Shown: positions 16,891-23,721 of the stretch, piece after piece | Numbering within the stretch: the stretch's first letter is position 1 | Layout: each line of letters opens with the position of its first letter | Source: Nonomuraea typhae | GTDB taxonomy: Bacteria > Actinomycetota > Actinomycetes > Streptosporangiales > Streptosporangiaceae | DNA length: 64,000 nucleotides | Direction of reading: 5' to 3' | NCBI RefSeq assembly: GCF_009760925.1 | Contig: NZ_VRLV01000002.1 | Span: 1,054,001-1,118,000, forward strand | Notes under the pieces: model-generated | Seen by the model: only the letters and a program-made list of their open reading frames with translations | The model's database searches: none | What the model was told of the DNA's origin: nothing | Translations under genes and position numbers: made by a program

Positions 16891-18759
16891 CTACAGAACC
16901 GCCGAGCTGGGCGCCGGATCGCGGTAGCCGGACGCCTGAATGCCGAACAACCGGGCGTAGGTTCCCCCGGCGGCCATCAACGCCGCGTGGTCCCCTTCCT
17001 CCGACACGCGCCCGTTCGCGAGCACCACGATGTGCTGGGCGTCCCGGAGGGCGCTCAACCGGTGGGAGATGAGCAACCTCGTCAGACCGGCCTGGTGCCG
17101 GCTGAGGGACCGGTGAATCTCATACTCCGCCTCCGCATCCAGCCCCGCGGAAGGCTCGTCGAGAATCAGCAGGTCGCGCTGGACGCGCAGGAGCGCGCGG
17201 GCCAAGGCGAGCCGCTGCCACTGCCCGCCGGACAGGACCACACCGGACTCGGGTCCGCCCTCCTCGGCGTCCATGACGAAGCTGCGCGACAGCAGCGTCT
17301 CGTACCCGCGCGGGAGCGCCATGAGCGCCTCGTGTGTCCGGGCCCGGCGAGCCGCGGTCTCGATCAGGCCCTGGTCGCCGAGACTGGGGAGGTCGCCGAG
17401 ACCGATGTTCTCGGCGGCGGTCATGGCGTAGTTCATGTAGTCCTGGAAGACCGCCGTGATCCGGCTCCGGAGCTGGGCCTCGTCCACTTGGCGAAGGTCC
17501 ACGCCGTCCCACGTGATCGCGCCTCGCGTGGGGTCGTAGAACCGGCAGAGCAGCTTCACCAGGGTCGACTTGCCGCATCCGTTGACGCCCACGAGCCCGA
17601 CGGCCTGGCCGTACGGGATAGTGAGGTTCACTCCGCGCAGGATCCAGGGATGCTCGTCGGAGTACCGGAACCAGACGTCGCGAAGCTCGATGCCGCGCCG
17701 CAACGCCGGCAGGGGCCGGGGCGCCACCGGTCGCGGCAGGTCCGGACCGGCGGTGGTCGCCGCGAGGTAGTGGTCGTAGAGCAGCAGCGCGTGATGGGCC
17801 CTGGCCAGTTCCCCGGCGAGGGTGGCCAGGCCGGACTGCACACCCGCGACCGCGGCCACGAATATGGTGACGTCTCCGACGGAGAGCGTTCCCCGGTGAG
17901 CCGCGTGGACCGCCCACAGGAGCCCGGCGCCGGAGACGACGACGGCCAAGAGGTTCAGCCCGGCGTGCACCGACACCTCCCGGCGGTCGACGGCCTGCTG
18001 CGCCGCATTGGCCGCCCGCCGGTCCGCCAGCATGCGCGAGCGCAGGAATCCGCCGATGTCGAAGAGCCTGATCTCCTTGGCGGCCTCCGCACTGGACAGC
18101 AGCGTCGCGTAGAAGATCTCCCGTCGTTCGGCCGGCCCGACCGCGTAGAACACCCGGGCGCGCCGCCGCGCGATCGCGATCTCCCCGATCAGGATCGGGA
18201 CACCTGCCGCCAGGACCAGGCCGACCATGACGGGGGCGAGGAGGAGCAGGGAACCCAGGAAACCGATGAGCATGATCGTCGAGCGGGCGATGCCGAGCAG
18301 GCCGTCGGCCACCATGGCAGGGGAAGACGCGCCCGCCTGCTGCGCCATGCGCAGCCGGTCCAGGTAGTGGGGGTCCTCGAACCGTTCCAGGCCCACGAGG
18401 CGGTCCACCGCGGCGAACAGGCGATCCTTCGCCACCAACCCGACCGACCGGTCCATCTCCGCCCGCAGGTAGTGCGCGGCATGGGGGACGACGCCGGCGA
18501 GGAGCCCCGCGCCCGCCAGCCCCGCGGCCATGCCCACCAGCGCGGACAACGCCGCTCCGGCGACCAGCAGGTCGAGCACGGTCTTGGTCGCCCAGGCGGT
18601 GAGCACCGGCAGCGTGCCCATCGCGACGGCGGCGACGACGCAGCCCGCCAGCAGCCACGGTGCGGCGCCGCCCATCAGCGACAAGGAGGAGGCCAACCCG
18701 CGGACGGTGCCCGCGGCGCCCTTCTCCCGAGGCGGTGCCATGCCGTCGGGCCGCCTCAT
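16891..18759 (-). CDS. ABC exporter, fused permease/ATPase
   Basis: A 622-residue half-transporter with an N-terminal six-helix exporter domain. The nucleotide-binding domain shows Walker A GVNGCGKST, signature VLSGGQWQRLALARAL, Walker B LLILDEPSAGLD and H-loop LLISHRLSAL. It has no N-terminal C39 peptidase domain, which fits the presence of a separate S26 protease in the operon. The start overlaps the TlpA-like stop by 4 nt (ATGA). In this context the likely cargo is the Cys-rich peptide encoded first in the operon; that is inference from synteny. Confidence 0.9.
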   Translation of the reverse strand: MRRPDGMAPPREKGAAGTVRGLASSLSLMGGAAPWLLAGCVVAAVAMGTLPVLTAWATKTVLDLLVAGAALSALVGMAAGLAGAGLLAGVVPHAAHYLRAEMDRSVGLVAKDRLFAAVDRLVGLERFEDPHYLDRLRMAQQAGASSPAMVADGLLGIARSTIMLIGFLGSLLLLAPVMVGLVLAAGVPILIGEIAIARRRARVFYAVGPAERREIFYATLLSSAEAAKEIRLFDIGGFLRSRMLADRRAANAAQQAVDRREVSVHAGLNLLAVVVSGAGLLWAVHAAHRGTLSVGDVTIFVAAVAGVQSGLATLAGELARAHHALLLYDHYLAATTAGPDLPRPVAPRPLPALRRGIELRDVWFRYSDEHPWILRGVNLTIPYGQAVGLVGVNGCGKSTLVKLLCRFYDPTRGAITWDGVDLRQVDEAQLRSRITAVFQDYMNYAMTAAENIGLGDLPSLGDQGLIETAARRARTHEALMALPRGYETLLSRSFVMDAEEGGPESGVVLSGGQWQRLALARALLRVQRDLLILDEPSAGLDAEAEYEIHRSLSRHQAGLTRLLISHRLSALRDAQHIVVLANGRVSEEGDHAALMAAGGTYARLFGIQASGYRDPAPSSAVL

Positions 18760-19298
18760 CCCACCGCCAGAACGGTCTGCGTCACCTCGAGATCACCGCT
18801 CGCCACGACCAGTCGCCCGGAGTGATCCGGCGCGACCGCCAGCATCGTCGGAAAGGCGCGGACTCCGAAAGCCGCGGCCATCGGACCGGCGGCGCCCTCC
18901 GTCACCACCCGTGCGACGGCACGGAGCTGGGCCACGAAGGACGAGCTCTCCTCGCCGTCGAAGCCCACCACCACGGCGAGCGCACCCACGCGCCCGGCGG
19001 GAAGGGTCGCCGCGTGCGAGACGAACAGCGGAAGCTTCTCCTGGCATGGCCGGCAGTCGGGGGAGAAGAAGGCGACGAGCGTCTCCTCCGCGATGGACGC
19101 GCGGGAGACCGGTTCACCGTCCACGGTGCGCGCGGTGAAGTCGCCGATCTCGGTGCCGACCTCGGGAGCCGGCGACTCGCGGGCGCCCTGGAGGAGCTCC
19201 GACTGCTCACGCAACCGCTTGATCACCCCGAGAGTGAAGATCAGATTGAGCAGTCCCAACGCCCCCACGAGTACCACTGCCGCCGATAGAACGGACAT
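18756..19298 (-). CDS. TlpA/MauD-like membrane-anchored thioredoxin
   Basis: A 180-residue protein. The N-terminal signal-anchor helix (MSVLSAAVVLVGALGLLNLIFTL) is followed by a redoxin fold with FFSPDCRPCQEKLP, so CxxC is Cys82-Cys85, and a cis-Pro region GVRAFPTML. It resembles MauD/TlpA proteins, which handle disulfides of exported proteins on the outer side of the membrane. ATG 19298 has a strong AAGGAGG. The first 92 nt overlap the end of the MauE-like gene in another frame. Its pairing with MauE and a six-Cys peptide argues for disulfide formation or shuffling in that peptide. Confidence 0.88.
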   Translation of the reverse strand: MSVLSAAVVLVGALGLLNLIFTLGVIKRLREQSELLQGARESPAPEVGTEIGDFTARTVDGEPVSRASIAEETLVAFFSPDCRPCQEKLPLFVSHAATLPAGRVGALAVVVGFDGEESSSFVAQLRAVARVVTEGAAGPMAAAFGVRAFPTMLAVAPDHSGRLVVASGDLEVTQTVLAVG

Positions 19299-19845
19299 GC
19301 GCCCTCCTTGCTTCGATGCCTACGTCGGTGGAGCGGAAGAGATCAGCAATGGCCTCCAGCCGGGAAACCAGCCCGCCCAGAACGAGACCGGCGACCGCTG
19401 CCACGGCCATTCCCCCGAGATCGACCGCGGAGGCGGATCCCAGCGCCACCACGGCGCCGGTGGCGGCCACCGCGGTCAGCACACAGTTGCGCACCACGTG
19501 CCAAGCGCCGAGCGGCGTCCGCGACCGGCCGAAGCACCGGCAGGGCGCGCGGACCCCCCGCGCGAGCGATCGCAGGATCCCCGCGCTGAAGGCCGTCAGC
19601 AGCGCCGCGGCGGCACCCAGGCCGACCAGATGGGCGGACCGGAAGGGCAGTGCCAGAAGGACGGCGACCGCCGCCTCCGCGACGATCACCACCGGCGCCG
19701 CCCACCGCGCGACGGCCAGGTCGGCGACCGAGGCCGCGAACGCCCTGAACGCCCTGAACGCCTCCCGGCCGGCGACCTTACTCAGGAAGGACATGAGGAA
19801 AACGACACCGAAGAGCCATCGGATGCCGATCAGCAGATATTCCAC
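19207..19845 (-). CDS. MauE/DoxX-like redox membrane protein
   Basis: A 212-residue protein with four hydrophobic helices and the Cys motif APCRCFG (Cys102, Cys104), followed by HVVRNCVLTA, as in MauE of methylamine dehydrogenase clusters. MauE-type proteins are thought to pass electrons between membrane carriers and an external thioredoxin such as MauD. No methylamine dehydrogenase large subunit is present, so a role in methylamine oxidation is unlikely. The C-terminal ~31 residues overlap the TlpA-like gene by 92 nt, an unusually long overlap. An unlisted frameshift near the 3' end is possible. Confidence 0.83.
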   Translation of the reverse strand: MEYLLIGIRWLFGVVFLMSFLSKVAGREAFRAFRAFAASVADLAVARWAAPVVIVAEAAVAVLLALPFRSAHLVGLGAAAALLTAFSAGILRSLARGVRAPCRCFGRSRTPLGAWHVVRNCVLTAVAATGAVVALGSASAVDLGGMAVAAVAGLVLGGLVSRLEAIADLFRSTDVGIEARRAHVRSIGGSGTRGGVGTAQSDLHSRGDQAVA

Positions 19846-19870
19846 TCTGGCCCGCCTCCGCCATGGGCAG

Positions 19871-19911
19871 GCTGCTTTCCCGGCCGCGCTCCGGCCGGCC
19901 GGGAAAGCAGC
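19871..19911 (-). terminator. Intercistronic hairpin after the peptide gene
   Basis: A perfect 15-bp stem (19871-19885 with 19897-19911) and 11-nt loop lie 33 nt after the peptide stop and before the MauE-like gene. There is no U-run. Such hairpins in bacteriocin and RiPP operons partly terminate transcription or protect the short upstream mRNA, so that precursor is made in excess over the maturation proteins. Confidence 0.65.
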
Positions 19912-19944
19912 TCTGATCTCTATCCGGGGTTTACCCGGAGTGGA

Positions 19945-20169
19945 TTAGTGGGGACTGTCCGCACAACCGCCGCAGGCGCCGAACTTGTGCCGGCCGAAGA
20001 TTTCCCCATCGCAGTACATGACGTATCTGATCTTATTCTGCCAAGGGATGAAGCAGCCGCCGACGCACTTATCGTATTGCCAGTCCGTGCACCCCATGGC
20101 GTCGGCGGTGACGGACGGGGCGACGAGACGAACCAGCCGCTCGCCCATCGACTCCAGGAAACCGACCAT
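19945..20169 (-). CDS. Cys-rich 74-residue candidate precursor peptide
   Basis: First gene of the operon, with an ideal Shine-Dalgarno (AAGGAGG) 6 nt before ATG 20169. Residues 1-24 (MVGFLESMGERLVRLVAPSV + TADA) look like an amphipathic leader ending in the A-x-A motif A22-D23-A24. The rest begins MGCTDWQYDKCVGGCF and contains all six Cys (27, 35, 39, 53, 66, 69) and both Trp (30, 43), finishing ACGGCADSPH. Six Cys allow three disulfides. I do not recognise the family. The leader is not a classical Sec signal. The W/C/G-rich core faintly recalls the light chain of methylamine dehydrogenase, whose folding also needs MauD/MauE, but it is far shorter. Base composition is less GC-rich than in neighbours. 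Confidence 0.75.
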   Translation of the reverse strand: MVGFLESMGERLVRLVAPSVTADAMGCTDWQYDKCVGGCFIPWQNKIRYVMYCDGEIFGRHKFGACGGCADSPH

Positions 20170-20212
20170 ATTCCACCTCCTTCGGGAAACGATCCAGCGG
20201 CGACGCTACGCG

Positions 20213-20257
20213 GTATCGGACCGGCCCGCATACACGTGAGATTCACGCCGCATACAC
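20213..20257 (-). promoter_or_regulatory. SARP-box direct repeats and promoter of the peptide operon
   Basis: Read on the plus strand, CGCATACAC (20227-20235), GAGATTCAC (20238-20246) and CGCATACAC (20249-20257) form direct repeats at exact 11-bp period; the outer two are identical. SARP/OmpR-like regulators bind such repeats on one face of the helix and usually sit 8 bp from the -10. Here a -10-like CGATAC (20218-20213, minus) lies 8 nt beyond the last repeat. The SARP gene is divergent. A TTGACA (20277-20272, minus) inside the inverted repeat CCGCTT-GTCA-AAGCGG could be an alternative -35. Confidence 0.6.
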
Positions 20258-20447
20258 TGCCGTATCCGCTTGTCAAAGCGGACAGCCGGTGAGAGGGTAG
20301 AAGTGAGATGATCATGCCTTGGGAGACAAAGTCGCGTAACGTGGCCCGCGCCTGAATTCCCATCATCGAAAGGATATTTGGTTATTTTCCGGTGGGGAGC
20401 ACGTTTCAGAAGGGCGACCGATTCCAAGGGTGCACGCAGGTGACGTC

Positions 20448-22391
20448 ATGAGCGGGGTCAAGGGGATGCGGTTTCGGCTGCTGGGGTCTTTGCAGGTGGT
20501 CTCGTCCGAAGGAAAAGAGGTGCGGATCGGCCGCCGGAAGGTGCGGCAGTTGCTCGCCCTCTTGCTGACCAGCCCCAACAATCCCGTCTCGGTGGACTCG
20601 CTGGCGCACGAACTCTGGGGAGCCGATCCGCCCGACTCGGCGCTCCTGAACCTGCGAACGTATGTATGCACGCTTCGCAAGCTGCTCTCGGCGGGCGACC
20701 CGGCGCAGCCTCCCGTCAGGACGCGGTCGCACGGCTACCTGATCGACATTCCGCCGGACCACTTGGACACCGTGCTCTTCGACCGGCTGGTCACCGATGG
20801 CGCCGAAGCCCGGCGACGGGAGAATCCGCAGCTCGCCGCCAAGCATTTCGAGCATGCGTTGAACCTCTGGCGAGGGCGCGCCTATCAGGACACCGCGCAG
20901 GAGGACGGCGCGCTCGCGACGGCGGCGAAGCATCTGCACGAGCGCCGACTGCTGGCGGTGGAGCAACTCTTCGACGTCCGCCTGACGCTCGGGCACCATG
21001 CGGAGACGATCGGCGAGCTGGAGAGATGGGCTGAGCGGCACCCGCTGCGCGAGCGGCTCTGGTCGCAGCTCATGCTCGCGCTCTATCGTGCCGGACGGCA
21101 GGCCGACGCCCTCGCCGCCTTCCAGCGGCTGCGAGCGCGGTCGGTCGAGGACCTCGGCATGGAGCCGAGCGCATCGCTGAGCACCTTACAGGCCCAGATC
21201 CTTCGGGCGGATCCGGCGCTCAGCCCGCGCACGCGCACCGCCACGTCCCGGAGGTCCGGCATCCCGGCCACGCCTCGGCAGTTGCCCCCGGACGTGCCGG
21301 CCTTCGTCGGACGCGGCCACGAGCTCGCCACGCTGCGTGAATGGTTCACGGCCGGCCGCCCGGACGGCCCGGGGCCGATGGCGGTCGTCCACGGCCCGCC
21401 CGGCGCCGGCAAGTCGGCGCTGGCCGTACGGGCGGCGAACACCGTCGCCGCATCGTTCCCGGACGGGCAACTGTATGCGGACCTCGGTGGCTCGACACCC
21501 GGCATGGAGCCCCAGCGTCCCCTCAAGGTCCTGGGCCGTTTCCTGCGATCGCTGGGCGTGCCCGGCGTGCAGGTGCCCGATGACGAGGAAGAGGCCTCGA
21601 GCCTGTTTCGTTCTTTGACGGCCGACCGCAAGGTCCTGATCCTGCTGGACAACGCCGTGAACGCGGCTCACGTGCGGCCGTTGCTGCCCGGCCGCTCCTC
21701 CAGCGGAGTGCTGATCACCAGCCGTAACCGGCTGCCGGCCGTCCCCGGAGCCGCCGGCCTCGCGCTCCGTCCTCTGGGCGCCGGCACCTCCTATGCGATG
21801 CTGGCCGCCCTCATCGGCGAGGGCCGCGCGGCGGCGCACCCGCCGGCCACCGCCCGGCTGGCCGGGTTCTGCGAGCACCTGCCGCTCGCATTGTCCATCG
21901 CCGCGTCGCGGCTCAACTCCCACCCGGACTGGCCCGTGCAGAGGCTGGCAGATCGGCTGGCCGACGAGCGGCGGCGGCTCGGTGAGCTGGCGACCGGCGA
22001 GGTCTCGTTGAGCAGGAGCATGGAGCTGAGCTTCATCGCCCTCCGGCACAGCGGGGACCCCCGCGCTCAGGCCGCCGCGCATGTCCTGTCCCTGGTCAGC
22101 CTGACGCCCATGCGGCAGCTCGACACCGCCGTGGTGGCGGCCCTGCTGGGCGTCTCGCAGAACGAAGCGGACCAGGTCCTTGAGCGGCTGCTCGACGCCC
22201 ACCTGGTGGAGCCCTGCGCGGACAACCGCTATCGCCCCTATGAACTGGTGAGAATCCTCGCTCGCGAGCTGGCCGGCGACGCACCTTCCGCCGCTCGGCG
22301 ACGCTGCCCGGCCACCGGGCTGCTGCGGGCCGGCCGGCGCTCCGAGCGTCGATCAGTCCGCAGGAGCGCGTCCGACCGTCATACCGAGTAG
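20448..22391 (+). CDS. SARP-family (BTAD) transcriptional activator with NB-ARC domain
   Basis: A 647-residue AfsR/DnrI-type regulator. It has an OmpR-like winged-helix domain (about 5-95: MRFRLLGSLQVVSSEGKEVRIGRRKVRQLLALL) and a bacterial transcriptional activation domain (about 100-245). An NB-ARC ATPase follows with P-loop VHGPPGAGKSALAV and Walker B KVLILLDNAV. Unlike full-length AfsR it has no C-terminal TPR block and ends in an Arg-rich tail. I chose ATG 20448, preceded by AGGTGA. Divergent from the Cys-rich peptide operon, whose promoter holds 11-bp-spaced direct repeats, so it is the likely activator of that operon. The last 13 nt overlap the convergent P450. Confidence 0.9.
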   Translation: MSGVKGMRFRLLGSLQVVSSEGKEVRIGRRKVRQLLALLLTSPNNPVSVDSLAHELWGADPPDSALLNLRTYVCTLRKLLSAGDPAQPPVRTRSHGYLIDIPPDHLDTVLFDRLVTDGAEARRRENPQLAAKHFEHALNLWRGRAYQDTAQEDGALATAAKHLHERRLLAVEQLFDVRLTLGHHAETIGELERWAERHPLRERLWSQLMLALYRAGRQADALAAFQRLRARSVEDLGMEPSASLSTLQAQILRADPALSPRTRTATSRRSGIPATPRQLPPDVPAFVGRGHELATLREWFTAGRPDGPGPMAVVHGPPGAGKSALAVRAANTVAASFPDGQLYADLGGSTPGMEPQRPLKVLGRFLRSLGVPGVQVPDDEEEASSLFRSLTADRKVLILLDNAVNAAHVRPLLPGRSSSGVLITSRNRLPAVPGAAGLALRPLGAGTSYAMLAALIGEGRAAAHPPATARLAGFCEHLPLALSIAASRLNSHPDWPVQRLADRLADERRRLGELATGEVSLSRSMELSFIALRHSGDPRAQAAAHVLSLVSLTPMRQLDTAVVAALLGVSQNEADQVLERLLDAHLVEPCADNRYRPYELVRILARELAGDAPSAARRRCPATGLLRAGRRSERRSVRRSASDRHTE

Positions 22392-23632
22392 CGCAGGTGC
22401 TTGATCCCGTTGATGAAGTTCGACAGCAGGAAGTCCGGCTCCCCCTCTGCCCTGATGGCCGGGAGCCGGGTGAACAACTCGCGGAACATCACGGTCATCT
22501 CCCTCTTGGCCAGGTGCGCGCCGAGGCAGTAGTGCGGTCCGGGGCCGCCGAAGCCGACGTGCGGGTTGGGGTCGCGCGTGATGTCGAAGGCGTCGGGGTC
22601 GGTGAAGACGGCCTCGTCCCTGTTGGCGGAGTTGTAGAAGAGCAGGACTTTGTCGCCCTTCTTGTACGGCACGCCGTTCAGTTCGTGGTCACCGGCGAGC
22701 GTGCGGCGGAACTGGATGACCGGGGTGGAATAGCGGACGATCTCGTCGCACGCCTTGGCGATGCGGCCGTCGAAGTCGGCCAGGAGGTGCTCGCGCTGCC
22801 CGGGATGGTCGGTGAAGAGCTTCAGCCCGTAGGCGATGGCGTTGCGGGTGGTCTCGCTGCCGGCCACGACGAGGAGGATGAAGAACGAGCCGAGTTCCTG
22901 CGGGGTGAGGCGTTCGTCCCCGTTGACCAGGAGGCTGACCAGGTCGCCCGTGGGCTCCCTGCGGCGCTGGTCGCCGAGGCGGGCGGCCAGGCGGTTCAGG
23001 CTGCGGCCGGCGTGCAGGAGCTTGAGGAGGCCGCGGGCCACGTTCAGGCGTTTGAAGTCGGGCTCGATGCCGGTGTACTCGGCGTCGGTGTTGCCGAGGA
23101 TGATGTTGGTCCGCCGCAGCACCATGGCATGAAATGCCGGCGGGATCCCCATCATGTCGCAGATGACGCGCACGGGGAGTCTGGCGGCGATCTGCTCGAC
23201 GAAGTCGCCGGGACCCTCCTTGATCGCCTCGTCCACGATCTCGGCGGCGGCGCGCGCCAGGTCCTCCTCCATCTTGGCCAGGATGCGCGGGGTGAACGCG
23301 CGGGAGACGATCCTGCGTAACCGCGCGTGTCTCGGGTCATCCATGTTGATCATGGAGCCGAAGTACACCGCGAGCCAGCGGGGCATGTCGGGGATGCTGT
23401 TGGCGCACGGCTCACTGCTGAACGCGCCCGCGTTCCTGCTGGCCTCGGTGACGTCGGCGTGCCGTACCAGCGCGTAGTACCCGGGCCCGCCGCCGATGAA
23501 GGGGACGCGGTTCTCCCTGACGAACACGGGCCGCTCCAGCTCGCGCAGCCGGCGGAAGGCCGCCATGCGCTCGGCCTGCGGTAGGGCCCAGAACGGTATC
23601 TGCGACAGATCGATGCCGGATGTCGCCGTCAT
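22379..23632 (-). CDS. Cytochrome P450, paralogue of the 15-kb P450
   Basis: A 417-residue P450 from ATG 23632 (MTATSGIDLSQIPFWALPQ). Motifs: I-helix VVAGSETTRNAIAYG, DEIVRYSTP for ExxR, and heme loop GFGGPGPHYCLGAH with Cys369. It shares long identical segments with the P450 at 15142-16383 (FGSMINMDDPRHARLRRIVSRAFTP, LGSFFILLVVAG) and ends NGIKHLRYSV where the other ends NGIKHMECTF. Both carry TTGACGTAAGT at the same upstream distance, so they probably arose by duplication and are co-regulated. The substrate is unknown; CYP124/125-like lipid oxidation is the best guess. Confidence 0.93.
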   Translation of the reverse strand: MTATSGIDLSQIPFWALPQAERMAAFRRLRELERPVFVRENRVPFIGGGPGYYALVRHADVTEASRNAGAFSSEPCANSIPDMPRWLAVYFGSMINMDDPRHARLRRIVSRAFTPRILAKMEEDLARAAAEIVDEAIKEGPGDFVEQIAARLPVRVICDMMGIPPAFHAMVLRRTNIILGNTDAEYTGIEPDFKRLNVARGLLKLLHAGRSLNRLAARLGDQRRREPTGDLVSLLVNGDERLTPQELGSFFILLVVAGSETTRNAIAYGLKLFTDHPGQREHLLADFDGRIAKACDEIVRYSTPVIQFRRTLAGDHELNGVPYKKGDKVLLFYNSANRDEAVFTDPDAFDITRDPNPHVGFGGPGPHYCLGAHLAKREMTVMFRELFTRLPAIRAEGEPDFLLSNFINGIKHLRYSV

Positions 23633-23658
23633 GCTTTCCCAGCGTTGTGCAAGCAATC

Positions 23659-23669
23659 ACTTACGTCAA
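23659..23669 (-). promoter_or_regulatory. Shared P450 upstream element, second copy
   Basis: TTGACGTAAGT on the minus strand, starting 37 nt before the ATG of the second P450. It is identical to 15106-15116, which starts 36 nt before the first P450; the surrounding bases differ. Confidence 0.5.
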
Positions 23670-23708
23670 GACGTCACCGATTCCCCTGTCTCTGCGTAAC
23701 GACCTGAC

Positions 23709-23714
23709 TACGAT
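23709..23714 (+). promoter_or_regulatory. -10 element, leaderless start of the STAND gene
   Basis: TACGAT lies 7 nt before ATG 23722, so the mRNA probably starts at the start codon. No Shine-Dalgarno is present. This supports choosing 23722 over upstream start codons in the same frame. Confidence 0.5.
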
Positions 23715-23721
23715 CAGTGCA

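Noticed and set aside
19207..19845. Methylamine utilisation locus
   Set aside because: MauE- and MauD-like genes are present but no methylamine dehydrogenase heavy chain, MauG or amicyanin, so methylamine oxidation is not supported.
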